NCBI GenBank assembly: GCA_024195585.1
Contig: SWBL01000115.1
Location: 1-64,000 of the forward strand
Length of the DNA: 64,000 nucleotides
Direction of reading: 5' to 3'
Origin: Aureobasidium sp. EXF-3400
Lineage: Eukaryota; Ascomycota; Dothideomycetes; Dothideales; Saccotheciaceae
The notes beneath the pieces were generated by a model. It did no database searches, was not told the DNA's origin, and was given only the letters and a program-made list of their open reading frames with translations. The translations under genes were made by a program, and so were the position numbers. Below, piece by piece: positions 50,591 through 61,564 of this stretch. Each line of letters opens with the position of its first letter. The first letter of the stretch is position 1.

Positions 50591-52238
50591 ATGCGTAGCG
50601 CTTTCTCCACCATCGCAGTTGCATCTCTTGCCGCTTTGGCAGGTGCTCAATCCACCAGCATCAACGTCACTAGCATTGATGTGGACGCAATCACCGTTGC
50701 TGTTCCTACCTCTGTGTTTGTTCTTCCTGTAGTCTACGTCACTGCGGAGGGTGCTCCTACTTTGACTGCCACTACTCTGGCCAGCACCGCTACTGCAAGC
50801 AGTGATCCCAGTGCTACTGCCGTTTTCGACTCTCCCGCAGCTGTCACCTCTGCTATTGTATCCGCTTCTGAAGTTGCTGCTGCCTCATCCAGTGCCGCTG
50901 CTGCCTCTTCCAGCGCTGACGCAGCCTCTGCCACTGCTGTGGTCAAGCGTGATGGTTCTTGTGTTCAGCAGCCTCTCGGTATCAGTCACGTTTCTGTCCC
51001 TGACAATGCTGCTGCCTTCGCTGCCGATCCTTGGTACGGTGTCCAGGCCGTCGCCGCTGCCCTTCCCGTCGGATATGTCCAAACCTTCAGCAACCTGACT
51101 GCTTCCAACTCTGCTGATCAGTACGCTGGCTACACTCTCATGAGCTCGTACGATGTTGCTGGATGTGGACAGCAGTGCACCAGCATGAGTGGTTGCAACT
51201 CGTTCAACATCTACTTCGAGAGAGATCCTCAGTATGATCCTTCGATCCTTGGATGCAACAACCCTGCAAGCACTGTGAACGTCAAGTAAGTGATAATTCG
51301 TTATCGCATTTGTCACCTCCTGATGTTTGGAATTATGCTAATTGTGTTCGCTTTAGGTGTGTCTTCTGGGGAGGTGCCGTCACCGCCGACAACGCCAACA
51401 ACTTTGGCCAATTCCGTGATGGCTTTAACGTTGTCATCGCTGGTTCCAACGGATACATCGCCGGTTCTTATGCTGCCAAGCTTGCTGCAAAGGCCACTGC
51501 TACTTCTAGTTCATCCTCTGCAGCTGCTTCGGCCACTGACGTTGCTGGTAACATTTACACTATCTACTACTCTTCCGACAGCACTCAGGGAGCATACTCC
51601 AACGCTCAAGCCAGCAGCTCTTACACTGACTGTATGACTGCTTGTGATGCTGACTCTCAATGCAATGCTTTCACCTACGTCGGTGGCCAGAATGGTGTTG
51701 GCTCAGGTAAGCCTTGTTCTGCTCTCTGTTGGGTCTTCGATCGATACTGACATCAATTTTAGGCACTTGCTGGTTGAAGTCGCAACTCGGCAACCCCTCC
51801 AGCTCTGGAAGCAACGTTCTGTCTGGTGTCCGTTCCGGCAAGGCTGTCTCTTCCTCTTCCAGCAGCGTTGTCTCGACCACATCTTCTTCTTCCAGCTCCT
51901 CTAGCTCGTCGTCCTCGGTCTCGAAGACTTCTAGCAGTGCTTCAGCAACCATCACCTCTTCTTCTAGCAGCTCTGTTGCCTCAACCACTATGTCTTCCTC
52001 CTCTTCCAGCACTGTCGCCAAGACCTCGGCTTCTTCCAGCTCTTCCAGCTCCTCGGCTACTACTCTGAGCACCATCACCAAGTCTGCATCTTCTTCGACC
52101 AGCAGCATTGCAACCAGCACCAGCGCCAGCAAGACCTCTAGCACCACTGCACCTGCCGCTACCAGCAGTGCAGCCTCCTCGTCCTCTTCTAACGGCCAGT
52201 TCTGCTGGCCCTGGATGGCTTGCTTCTGGGGATTGTAA
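50591..52238 (+). CDS. Secreted PAN/apple-like protein with Ser-rich stalk
   Basis: Exons are 50591-51285, 51357-51706 and 51763-52238 (506 residues). There is a signal peptide (residues 1-19). Next come a Thr/Ala/Ser-rich pro-region ending in VVKRDGSC, where KR is a likely Kex2 cleavage site, and a first Cys-rich module (GCGQQCTSMSGCNSFNIYF). A second module of apple/PAN character follows (YTDCMTACDADSQCNAFTY, then TCWLKSQLG), in a pattern known from fungal wall and adhesion proteins. A stretch of about 110 residues, mostly Ser and Thr, follows and is probably an O-mannosylated stalk. The end is unusual: NGQFCWPWMACFWGL, aromatic with two cysteines. It is not a standard GPI signal. Function unknown; likely cell-wall or carbohydrate-binding. 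Confidence 0.8.
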
Positions 52239-52676
52239 AGCAATCGCCAGCTGAGGCAGTAAGACGAACAGTTTCTAAAAGTGTTTAGATGGTTGTGTTG
52301 AATGGAAGGCGTTGGGCATCTTTTTAAAGCCGGTGTTTCTTGTCAATTAGCAAGGTGGACATAGATGGACATTTTATGATTTTTTTCCCCCTCTCTCAAG
52401 TCCTTTGACTCTGCTTCGCTGTAGATGATAGCAAGTGGTTCAAGTTGATTGTGTTACACAAAGAGGTCGCTTGACCCCACCCATCAAGGTGCTTCGTGGA
52501 AGCTTCCCCAGATTCCAAAAAACAGGCGGAGCAGTGACGTTGGACACTGTCACAGTTTCTCTTCGCTCACGCAGGTTCCTCGCACGATGCGCAATCATGA
52601 CCAGCGATCGACTAACCCGGTTTCCTCACTTTTTCGAGCTCAACCCTCGAAACTTCCTTCTTAAAACACATCAAAC
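52239..52676. other. Intergenic upstream of the short-chain dehydrogenase
   Basis: 438 bp with the PAN-like gene's 3' flank (T/C-rich run near 52380-52397) and the next promoter. No other feature. Confidence 0.6.
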
Positions 52677-53572
52677 ATGATTGACAACACGAAGCAATCG
52701 GTCGCAAAGACAGCCCTCATCAGCGGCGGAGCTCGTGGTATTGGCCGCTGCATCGTGCGCAGATTCCTTGAACGAGGATACAAGGTCTTTATCTTCGACA
52801 TTGATGAGGAAGAGCTGAAGCACACCACAACTGTACACCTCAAACAGTACTACGACAAGAAGCAACTCAGCTCTGCCATCTGCAACCTGCGCTCCGTTGA
52901 CGAGATCCGCGAGAAGGTCAAGGAGGCTGCAGACTTCTTGAATGGCAGAATCGAAGTAGTTGTCAACAATGGTGGCATCGCCGCACCTACCTGGAAGGAT
53001 GGTCAGGCCATGGACAACTTTGAGACGTTCGACCAATGGCAGGCGTAAGTCGCGTCCTCAATTCTCGACTGAACGAGTCGCTAATTACACACAGCTACAT
53101 CGAAACCAACCTTACTGCTCCCTTCGCCGTCTCGCAAGCCTGCCTTCCATACATGAAGCTCGAAGACAAGAAAGACTCACACCACGCTGATAATTCCGAC
53201 GCTGGCCCTTGCATCATTCACATTGGCTCCTTCCGCGCAGAAATGAGTGATCCCAACCAAGAAGGCTACGCCTCTAGCAAGTCGGGTCAAATCGGCCTTA
53301 TGCACAGCATGGCCATCAGTCTGAGTCGCTGGGGCATCCGCTGCAACCTCGTCGCTCCTGGTCGCATCAAGGTCGCCCACGAGTCCAAGGACGGCGACGA
53401 GAAGGGTATCGAATGGGCTCACCAGAACGAGGAGAAGGATGTCGATGACCACGCCACCAACAGAGCTGGCAGACCCAAGGACATTGCCGATGCCGTCGAG
53501 TACCTAGTCCATGCTGGCTTCGTGACTGGACAGGTCGTTACCGTCGACGGTGGCGCCTCCAGAATGAAGTAA
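52677..53572 (+). CDS. Short-chain dehydrogenase/reductase (classical SDR)
   Basis: NAD(P)-dependent oxidoreductase of unknown substrate. Exons are 52677-53044 and 53095-53572 (281 residues; 50-bp intron). The cofactor motif GGARGIG is at residues 17-23, and an acidic residue follows strand 2 (FIFDIDEEE), which suggests NAD preference. NNGG is present. The catalytic set is Ser168, Tyr181 and Lys185 (YASSK), and the C-terminus VVTVDGGAS is typical. There is no signal peptide, so it is cytosolic, unlike its secreted neighbours. It carries an insert of about 15 residues (KLEDKKDSHHADNSDAGP) before the catalytic Ser. In a pectin-degrading region a sugar dehydrogenase role is conceivable, but that is inference from position only. 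Confidence 0.88.
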
Positions 53573-54252
53573 ACGAGGAAAAGTTCAGCGACGAAGTTAC
53601 GAATATATTTATAAATTCCTGTTGTCTTGTTCGGCCGAGTTTGAGCCACGAAGTTATGCTGCCGACACTCCGGAGGGGCTGCAGATTTTAAAACACGCTT
53701 GAGGTTGCTTAACATACCTCGTCTAATCAACCACGTCTGCCAAACAAGCAACATGTTACCACACCTGTTCTTTTGACACCTTTCCATTCTGGAATGACAT
53801 CAAGAGCAGTAGGGCAGAATCTCTATACGAGGCCGCTTCGGCAGATTACGAGAGGGAGATGTCAGATGCCCCGGAGGGGGAGAGCGATTGCGGGGCACCT
53901 GTGGGGGATCGACATCCCTAATCACTTTCACGACGTGTATACATCAAATCATGCTTCGCTATGCAACCTTAGCTTTTCTTGTTTCTGCTTGTCCGTATGC
54001 ATTGATCTCTCACTGGTGGATCGACAATTACTTGTCGGCAGAATTCGCCCTCTTTCTTTCGTGACATCCCCTACCATGCTCATCTAACAGCAAGTGCCGT
54101 TTCATATTAGCCGATGTCTTCCTGCTATATAACTCCATAGACATGGCTTCTAGCAATCCTTCGATCAGCATCATCTGGAAGCTTGCAGTGCTTTCAGTCT
54201 CTCTCTAGATCCTTTCCACCGTCTATAGCTGAACATCTGCAGTGTCTTCAGC
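53573..54252. other. Intergenic upstream of the six-hairpin glycosidase
   Basis: 680 bp, no supported ORF. A TATA element lies near the right end (54126). Confidence 0.6.
54126..54132 (+). promoter_or_regulatory. TATA element of the six-hairpin glycosidase gene
   Basis: TATATAA about 120 bp upstream of the chosen ATG, supporting that start. Confidence 0.5.
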
Positions 54253-56336
54253 ATGTTATACTCTTCGCTGCTTCTTCTGGCTCTCCCATCTGGCCTTTCA
54301 GTCAGGGGAGCCATGGCCGCCCCATCCACTACCCATGAGAAACGATCCCTCGAAACTACTGCCATCGCAAAGAGGTATTTCGGCAATGATGCACCCTGGT
54401 ACCAGGACCGTGTTACATATTTTGAATGCAGTGACTCCCAAATAACCGATGTTTTCTACTACCGCTGGAAGATTTTCAGAGCCCATCAGCGTGACTTGGG
54501 CGCCAAAGGCTACATCTCTACCGAGTTTCTGGATGACGTTAGCTGGCAGCTCGAGCCTTACGCCTCGCTGAACGACGCTACCGGCTTCCACGTTGCTGAG
54601 GGCAGATGGAACAGAGACCGTCGATTCAAGGATGACTATCTGACTTATATGTTGACTGGTGACGACGACCGTCATTTCACGGACTACATCCAGGATTCTG
54701 TTTACGGAGCCTATCTTGTGGATGGTGATGTTCCCAGTGCGACAAAATATCTATCGCAGATGGAAAAGTTGTACAATTCGTGGAGTGATCACTTTGATTC
54801 TTCGAAAGGGTTGTACTATGTAAGCCTTCGTCCCAGATATGCTAAAAGATGAGTGGGCTAATGTAATGTCAGATTGAGCCTCTCCTTGATGCAACTGAAT
54901 ATACAATCTCCTCCATTGATGCCTCTGGTGGCAAGGATGGGTTCACTGGTGGGAACGCATTCCGCCCTTCTATCAACAGCTACATGTATGCCAACGCCAA
55001 AGCTCTCGCCAACTTGGCCACTCTTGCTGGCCAGTCCAGCGTTGCTGCTGACTATAACTCTCGCGCTGCAGCAATCAAGAGCAACGTTCAGAAGAGTCTC
55101 TGGAACTCAACCCTGACCCACTTCATCGACAGATATCAGGTCAGCAATGACTATGTCAAGTACTGGGACCCAATTCGCGGGCGTGAACTTGTTGGCGTCC
55201 TGCCTTGGACCTTCAACCTTCCTGACAACTCTTCTGACTATGCTTCCTCGTGGAAACACCTCTTGAATCCCAATGAGCTCGGCGGAGCTAAAGGTCTGCG
55301 TACTGTTGAGCCTAGCTATCAGTACTACATGAAGCAGTATCGCTACGATGGAGCAACGGGTCGACGCGAATGCCAGTGGAACGGACCTGCTTGGCCCTTC
55401 CAGACTACACAGGCGCTGCTAGGCATGTCAAATCTGCTTGATCACTATACACAGAGTGTTGTCAGTAACTCTGATTACATCAGATTGCTTAGACAGTACA
55501 CACAACTGCACTACAATGGTGCAACCCTCAACCTACAGGAAGATTACGACCCTGATAAGGGTGGTGCGATTGTCGGTCTGCCCAGATCGCCTCATTACTT
55601 CCATTCCGGCTATATTGATCTGATCATGACTGGTCTGGTTGGTATTCGACCTCGCGCTGACGACTTCTTGGAGATCAACCCCTTGATTACAAGTGACATA
55701 AAGTACTTCCGTGCTGAAGAGGTGCCCTACCACGGCAGCAACATCGCTGTCCAATGGGATGCTGATGGCAGTCACTATGGTCAAGGAGCTGGTCTTCGTG
55801 TCGAGAGAGATGGTGCGGTCATCGCTACCTCAGCCACTCTCAAGCGTGTCGTCATCCCATTCCAGAAGAAAGCCGTAATAAGCATCTCGCGGCCGATTGC
55901 AAAGAGCATCCAACTCCAAAGCAGCACTAGTTATCCTCATGGCAACGCTTCTTCTGGCACAAATGTCGACAACGTCCACGATGCCATCGACGGTCGTGTC
56001 TGGTTCTTCCCTGAGCTCCCCAATGGCTGGAACTCGGATGTAAACTCTGCAACCAACCAGTGGTATACTGTCACCTTTGAGTCTGCCACTCAGATTTCAA
56101 GAGCCGAAATCGCTTTCTTTGACAATGGAAATGACTTCAAGGCTCCCACGGCGTACTCGATACAGGTGTTGAGCAACGGCAATTGGGTCGACATTGGTGG
56201 GCTGAAGAAGAGTGCTGTCGTGGCGAATGGTATCACCAATGTACAGTTTACTTCGACCAGTGTTACGCAAGTCAGACTTAGCATGACACAAGCTTCTGGT
56301 GCGAGAACCAGACTGGTGGAAGTGAAGTACTTCTAG
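54253..56336 (+). CDS. Secreted six-hairpin (MGH1-like) glycosidase with discoidin-like C-terminal domain
   Basis: Exons are 54253-54819 and 54873-56336 (676 residues; 53-bp intron). A signal peptide is followed by a short pro-region with KR sites (THEKR, AIAKRY). The catalytic part has the (alpha/alpha)6 barrel pattern of trehalase/GH63-related enzymes: VFYYRWKIFRAHQRDLG, GNAFRPSINSYMYANAKAL, YWDPIRGRELVGVLPW, ECQWNGPAWPFQTTQALL and PHYFHSGYIDLIMTGLVG. The last 130 residues (from about residue 550; VDNVHDAIDGRVWF, QWYTVTFESATQISRAEIAF) form an F5/8-type-C-like carbohydrate-binding domain ending in LVEVKYF. Related fungal proteins are annotated as mannosylglycerate-hydrolase-like; the true substrate is unknown, and I give no enzyme number. 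Confidence 0.8.
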
Positions 56337-56969
56337 GTTACTGATATGTAGAAGACAAGATAGCTTGCTATCCAATGTCGAAATCGAAACAGTTGTCTAT
56401 CATCAACACTTACGCGTAGAATGTAGATGCAACCATAGCGCAAAAGCGGAAGGTGTGATTATCTGGGCAGAGTCAAAGCTTTGACGATCACCGAAGGTCC
56501 GAAGATCTGCCAGCGATAAGCCTTTCGGAGACCCTGCTTACCTAAGACTCAGCGCAGCCACTGCGTTATGTTTCATCGTGTTCCTGTCTCACCACTTCCA
56601 TCTGTCGTGTTTGCTTGATATCAAGTTCTGATATCTTGTATACCGCACTGTTCCAACGAATCCTGCTGTAGAAGTTTGCTCGGTAAGCCGCGGCCGTAAT
56701 GCAACCTACAATCTGTATACGAGCAAGGAGAGGGGTCGCCAAGGCACAATCGCCCGCCGAATTAGGAAGCTAGTCGATCTATTCGCATATTCGCACCCGG
56801 CGCGTGTACCCTTATCAAAATATGGAAGGTGTATAGTAGTTAGGTGCAGCTACCCGACTTAATAGAGTGCAAAGTGCGGATTCTATAAGTTCGGAAGCCA
56901 GGCACACGCTTTCCAATTCTCTCCGTCTCTTCCTCGCTTCTTCTTTATCAACTATCTCTCACCGCCATC
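56337..56969. other. Intergenic upstream of the S28 peptidase
   Basis: 633 bp without a supported ORF. A TATA element lies at 56884. Confidence 0.6.
56884..56889 (+). promoter_or_regulatory. TATA element of the S28 peptidase gene
   Basis: TATAAG 81-86 bp upstream of the ATG, followed by a CT-rich leader. Confidence 0.45.
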
Positions 56970-58810
56970 ATGAAGAGCGTGTGGGCATGTTTTTCTGCAT
57001 TCTTACTTGGCAGTGTGCCATTCGCACAAGCACACAACAACGTTCCTCAAGCATGGCAGGGCAAAGGCTCACGACTAAACAAATGGCGATCCACTCACAT
57101 CGCTGATGACAACGAGCATGCACTAGCATCCGTCATGTCCTCTCCCCATACCGGCAACTCGACGTTTAGACAGTACATCGATCACAACAATAAGGATCTC
57201 GGAACCTTCGAGCAGTTCTACTTCTACTCAACCGAGTTCTATGGCGGCCCTGGCTCTCCGGTTATCTTGTTCACTCCGGGTGAGGTCAACGCTAGCGCGT
57301 GAGTAGATTCTCCCTTGCATTGATAGCTTTTTGTTTTCTTGCTTCTGACTGGTTTCGATAGTTATACGAGCTACTTGACTCTCAACCGGACCACTGGTGT
57401 CCTTGCCCAAGAAATTGGTGCTGCAATAGTTTGTGAGTCGATCCAATGATCTGATTCGTCAATTCTACAATCCGCTGACCAGAAACCACTAGGCATTGAG
57501 CACAGATACTGGGGTTATAGTTCGCCATATGCTGATCTGACAACTGACAACTTGCAATATCTGACCCTCGACAACGCCATCGTAAGTGCTCATGCCGACC
57601 ATGCTGTAGCCATCATATTCTACGTTGCTGATAACCTCAACAGAGCGATCTGACCAACTTCGCCAAACATGTGCGACTTCCCTTCGATTACCACAGACAG
57701 TCCGCACCAAACCGTGCCCCCTGGGTGATGCTTGGTGGCTCTTACTCGGGAGCCTTGGCTGCCTGGACTGCTTCCACCCAGCCTGGCACTTACTGGACAT
57801 ATTGGGCTTCTAGTGCACCCGTTCAATCGATACTCAATTACTGGCAATATTTTGTACCGATCCAGCAAGGTATGCCCAAGAACTGCTCTTCCGACATCTC
57901 TTTGGTGATTGATCACATCGACTCCGTGCTGCTCAACGGCACAGCTTCAGAGATTCACTCACTCAAGAAGTCTTTCGGTCTTGAGGATCTGGATCATAAC
58001 GACGATTTTGCCTCCGCACTGCAGAACGGCCCCTGGCTTTGGCAAGGTAATCAGTTCTATTACAACAGCGGGTTCTTCGACTTCTGTGACGCCGTCGAGA
58101 ACGTCAAACCTAACAGTACCAACACCACTTTGCCTGGCGCCGGAGGCGTTGGCTTGGAAAAAGCCCTTGCCGGCTATGCGGACTGGTTCAACACGACCTA
58201 CTTGCCAGGCAGTTGTGAGGCGTACGGCTATGAAGAGTGGCAAGGCGAACGCAACATCAAGTGCTACGACACCTATGATCCATCGAGCCCCATGTACACA
58301 GACAGATCTCTCTCAAATGGGTTCGATAGGCAATGGCAGTGGATGACATGCAACCAGCCCTTCGGTTACTATCAAACTGGAAGCCCTGAGGATCGTCCTT
58401 CGATTGTCTCTCGCTTAAGCACTGCTGACTATTGGATTCGTCAATGCGCTTTGATGTTCCCTCCATCCAACTCAACGGTCGTTGGCCTGGATAGAGGTGC
58501 CACAACAGCACAGGTCAATGCAAAGAACAAGGGCTGGAACAACTATTCACCTGGCTTGTTGTACGTCAATGGAGACTATGACCCTTGGCGTGAGGCTGGT
58601 GTATCTTCTGATTTCAGACCTGGCGGCAAGCTGGCAAACTCCACACGAAACCCGGTCGTGATTGTACCTGGTGGCTTCCACACCAGCGATCTTATCACTA
58701 AGAATGGGGAGGTCAATGCTGGAGCTAAGGCTGCTATCGATGAAGCTGTTGGTATCATGAAGGAGTGGGTTGGTGAGTTTAGTCATGGCAAACACTGGTT
58801 CGAAGGATGA
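56970..58810 (+). CDS. Secreted S28-family serine carboxypeptidase/prolyl peptidase
   Basis: Extracellular peptidase of the PRCP/DPP7 group, which cuts next to proline. Exons are 56970-57298, 57362-57432, 57493-57581 and 57644-58810 (551 residues); all three introns are about 60 bp with GT..AG ends. A signal peptide (ACFSAFLLGSVPFAQA) is followed by FEQFYFYSTEFYGGPGSPVI, the conserved start of the alpha/beta-hydrolase fold, and IEHRYWG. The nucleophile is Ser196 in GGSYSGALAAW, the acid lies in NGDYDPW and the histidine in GGFHTSD. Many N-glycosylation sequons are present. Aspergillus homologues are acid prolyl endoproteases; this one could share that activity. Confidence 0.92.
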
Positions 58811-59522
58811 TTGATGAGATGAGTGTCTGTCGCTGCGGGACAGCTCGCCGTTCAAAAGAAAGCAACATCACTTTCGTTCTGAAATATGGCCGAGATTATC
58901 ATTCATCAATACACTCTCATTGCATGTCTCAGCGAAGAAGTTTATGACTGTCCTATGATTCTCAATTCTCCCCGTGGGCCAAAGTCTGTAACTCCCAATT
59001 GAATCCATCGTACTCACTACGCAGATAGCAGAGTATGTGCTATAAAAAGGTACATTCTTTTTTAAAACATAGGCTTTGTCCACAGAGAGTCTATAATTCA
59101 GCGCTTCTCAGTGGACATTATTCTGTTTCTTATTAGTATTGTGCATTTTCATAGCTACATGCGTTATCTACTTGAGCACACGGGGAGGATGTACCGCTCA
59201 ACTGTTTTTCAGTTCGACGATCGTCTATAAGAGAACAAACATCTTTGATACATCACCACTTAATGAATGGATTCGTTTTGGCGAAGACAGCCAGAATCGT
59301 GTTCTAAGATCACATACATGGCTCTTTGTGAAACTCTATACCGCTTTTTCACCCACTCTTCCATCCAGAGAATCTGCCACTTCTACGGGTTCCACGGGTA
59401 CTCATCCATGAACAGTCAAGATCCGGCTCTAGATAACTTGACTGGATCACAAATCTTCATGGCTCATTTATCACTAGTTAGCTCTCTGAAAGATGGGTAC
59501 AAACACTAGATGTAATAAGAGC
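58811..59522. other. Intergenic between S28 peptidase and tRNA terminator
   Basis: 712 bp with short unbiased ORFs only; more AT-rich than the flanking genes. Nothing recognised. Confidence 0.6.
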
Positions 59523-59529
59523 AAAAAAA
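59523..59529 (-). terminator. RNA polymerase III terminator
   Basis: Seven consecutive T on the minus strand begin five bases after the discriminator base of the tRNA gene, as expected for Pol III termination. Confidence 0.8.
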
Positions 59530-59534
59530 GTAAT

Positions 59535-59716
59535 TGCGGCGAGTGAGATTCGAACCCACGATCTCTGCATCGTCATGTTGCCAAACTGCAGGCGTGAGCC
59601 GAACAGTGGTATCTGCCTGCAGGCGTGAGCCCAATCAGGGTATTAGAGGGGCAACTGCCGAGCTTGTGTTTGCAAGACATATTGATGCAGCGTCTTGACC
59701 ACTAGACCACCGCCGC
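59535..59716 (-). tRNA. tRNA gene with a very long (about 109-nt) intron, isotype unresolved
   Basis: Read on the minus strand, all tRNA arms are present. The acceptor stem GCGGCGG pairs with TCGCCGC (one G-T), with discriminator A. The D arm is GTCTAGTGGTCAAGAC. The anticodon stem CTGCA pairs with TGCAG. The T arm is GTGGGTTCGAATCTCAC. A box (TGGTCTAGTGG) and B box (GGTTCGAAT) promoters fit. The two anticodon-stem halves are 116 nt apart, so about 109 nt must be intron. The loop starts TCAATA and ends with A before the 3' stem. The canonical intron position would give AAT at positions 34-36 but with C instead of U at 33, so I do not assign the amino acid. The acceptor and D arms resemble fungal tRNA-Gly. 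A degenerate or pseudo-tRNA is possible. Confidence 0.75.
59586..59631. repeat. Perfect 15-bp direct repeat inside the tRNA intron
   Basis: CTGCAGGCGTGAGCC occurs at 59586-59600 and again at 59617-59631, 31 bp apart from start to start. Each copy begins with the palindrome CTGCAG. This suggests that an internal duplication lengthened the intron. Confidence 0.85.
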
Positions 59717-60239
59717 TTTTTGGTGGAAATTCAATTCTAGGATGTTATAAGGAATCCTGAAAGTGAAGGAGCAAACGCTGACGGGCAAGTAACGCGCTTG
59801 GGTTGGCAAGCGTCAAGTGAGTGGACGGGGCAGTCAAGGAACACATCTTGATAGCCCAATGACTAGCCCTCCGTTGCCGCGACACGAGGGGACGAAAGGA
59901 ATCAATCAAACACCCGAACTTCGGAGCGAAGGATTGAGACAAGAGGAGAGAGTTTACCGAATGAAACACTTGTTGTTCGATCGCATTCGTGATTATCATT
60001 GTTGAGGATGAGCAATACACCATATACTATTGCGCCATCCAGGCTTGGTATGGGTAAATACGCTTAAACCGTGTGCAGTGGGCGCAGATCCCCATTGGAC
60101 CCCCACCATTCCGATACCTCAAAGATTGAGAGAGTACATTCGAAGCGACTTCTGAATCTGCGTGCCGAAGTTTTCTTCTGTTTTTCTTTATATACTCTAT
60201 CACAAGGATATTGTTGCTACATACCCTTGCAATACCGAA
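59717..60239. other. Intergenic upstream of the enoyl-reductase-like gene
   Basis: 523 bp with no supported ORF. TATATA at 60189-60194 lies only 46-51 bp from the ATG, suggesting a very short 5' UTR or that the element is not the core promoter. Confidence 0.55.
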
Positions 60240-61564
60240 ATGTCACAAATCAAGACAGCCATCGTCTCTCCAACGAGCTTGGATACAGCTCAAGGCAAAG
60301 CTCGCAGAGCAGACTCACCACTGGAGAGTGAATTGCCGTTACAACAAAACGTAGCGCTTTTGCACGCAGCTCGCGAACGACTCGTTCTGACCCAGGCTTG
60401 TCCAATCCCTTATCCAACCAAGGACGACGAACTGGTAGTGGAAATCAGAGCGATTGGACTGAACCCAGTGGACTGGAAATCTATGTACACATCTCTCCTT
60501 GAACGACGCGCTGGATCTGACTGATGACAAGTTTAGTGACTATAACTTCGCCATCCCTCAGTTGCCATACATCGCGGGTCGCGACTTTGCCGGAATTGTT
60601 GTGAAAGCACCAGCTGCTCCAAGTCGCCTTCAAGTCGGCGATCTGGTAAGAGAAGACATCGTCAGTCTAATCGGATAGAAGCTGACATCTACATCAGGTA
60701 CTCAGTCCATCAACAGATTATCGAGACATCAGGAAGTCGGCATTTCAAGAGTACGCGATTTCGACACACCAAAACGTGGCTAGAATACCGAGAAACGTTT
60801 CAACCACACAAGCCGCATCAATCGGTGTGGCATATGTGGCTGCAGCGCTCGCTCTGGGTGTTAGTCTCGGATCAAAGCTTCACGGTCTAGCTGGCCGAGA
60901 TGAAATTGATCTCTGGGAAGCAGTCCGTCAAATTCCTGTCAGTGCACTCCCTGCGGACATCGCGGCGGAGTGTTTGTCCGGTATTGAGAACGCGGAACGT
61001 CCTCAGCCTGGTGACTGGGTCGCCATATACGGTGGTTCCTCAACAAGCGCGCTGTTCATATCCGAGATCGCAAGACTGGCAGGGCTCAAAGTCGTTCTCC
61101 TTGCCGATGGCGTAAAGCATGGTGGACGACTTATTGAGCGGCAAGGAAGTATTCTTGTCGACAGCCACGACCCCACCAGAGCGATCAAGATCGTACAGTC
61201 CATCACGAAAGGGAAGCTCAGATTTGCGGTCGATACAGTCGGCAAAGAAACGGCAGGATACTTGATGCAAATGTTGCAAGCAGACGCGCAAGAAGGGAAG
61301 AGAGCTCATCTAGTGGGACTTACCGGCGTACCGAAAGAGAAGGTTGATGGAGTGGTTTTCCATTCGGTACCGATTAAGCTGTTCCACGAAGTACCATCGA
61401 TTGGTCTTGCGTTGATGGTTTGGTTGGAAAGAGCTCTGGAAAGTGGAGCGCTCGCACTTCCTGAAGTCGAGCACGCGGAGGGAGGGTTAGGCGGTATCAA
61501 CGCTGCACTGGACAAGATGCGCCGCGGCGAGATCTCTGGTCGCCGATTGGTGGTCTCGGTATAA
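60240..61564 (+). CDS. Medium-chain dehydrogenase/enoyl-reductase-like protein
   Basis: Zinc-less MDR protein of the type that includes trans-enoyl reductases of polyketide pathways. Exons are 60240-60484, 60537-60645 and 60698-61564 (406 residues; introns 52 bp each). The GroES-like half has ELVVEIRAIGLNPVDWKSI, LPYIAGRDFAGIVV and LQVGDLVLSPSTDYRD. Splicing out the first intron is required to join DWKSI to DYNFAIPQ. The Rossmann half has GDWVAIYGGSSTSALFISEI. The usual zinc-binding cysteines are absent, fitting an enoyl-reductase or quinone-reductase-like enzyme. The N-terminus is extended by about 45 residues. An insertion rich in charged residues (GLAGRDEIDLWEAVRQ) sits before the Rossmann fold. 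The substrate is unknown; it is adjacent to a flavin monooxygenase on the same strand. Confidence 0.85.

Noticed and set aside
51671..52243. 190-codon minus-strand Glu/Leu/Val-rich frame
   Set aside because: Reverse complement of the Ser/Thr-rich stalk of the PAN-like protein.
59586..59631. Possible CRISPR or minisatellite array
   Set aside because: Only two copies of a 15-bp unit, in a eukaryotic tRNA intron; not an array.
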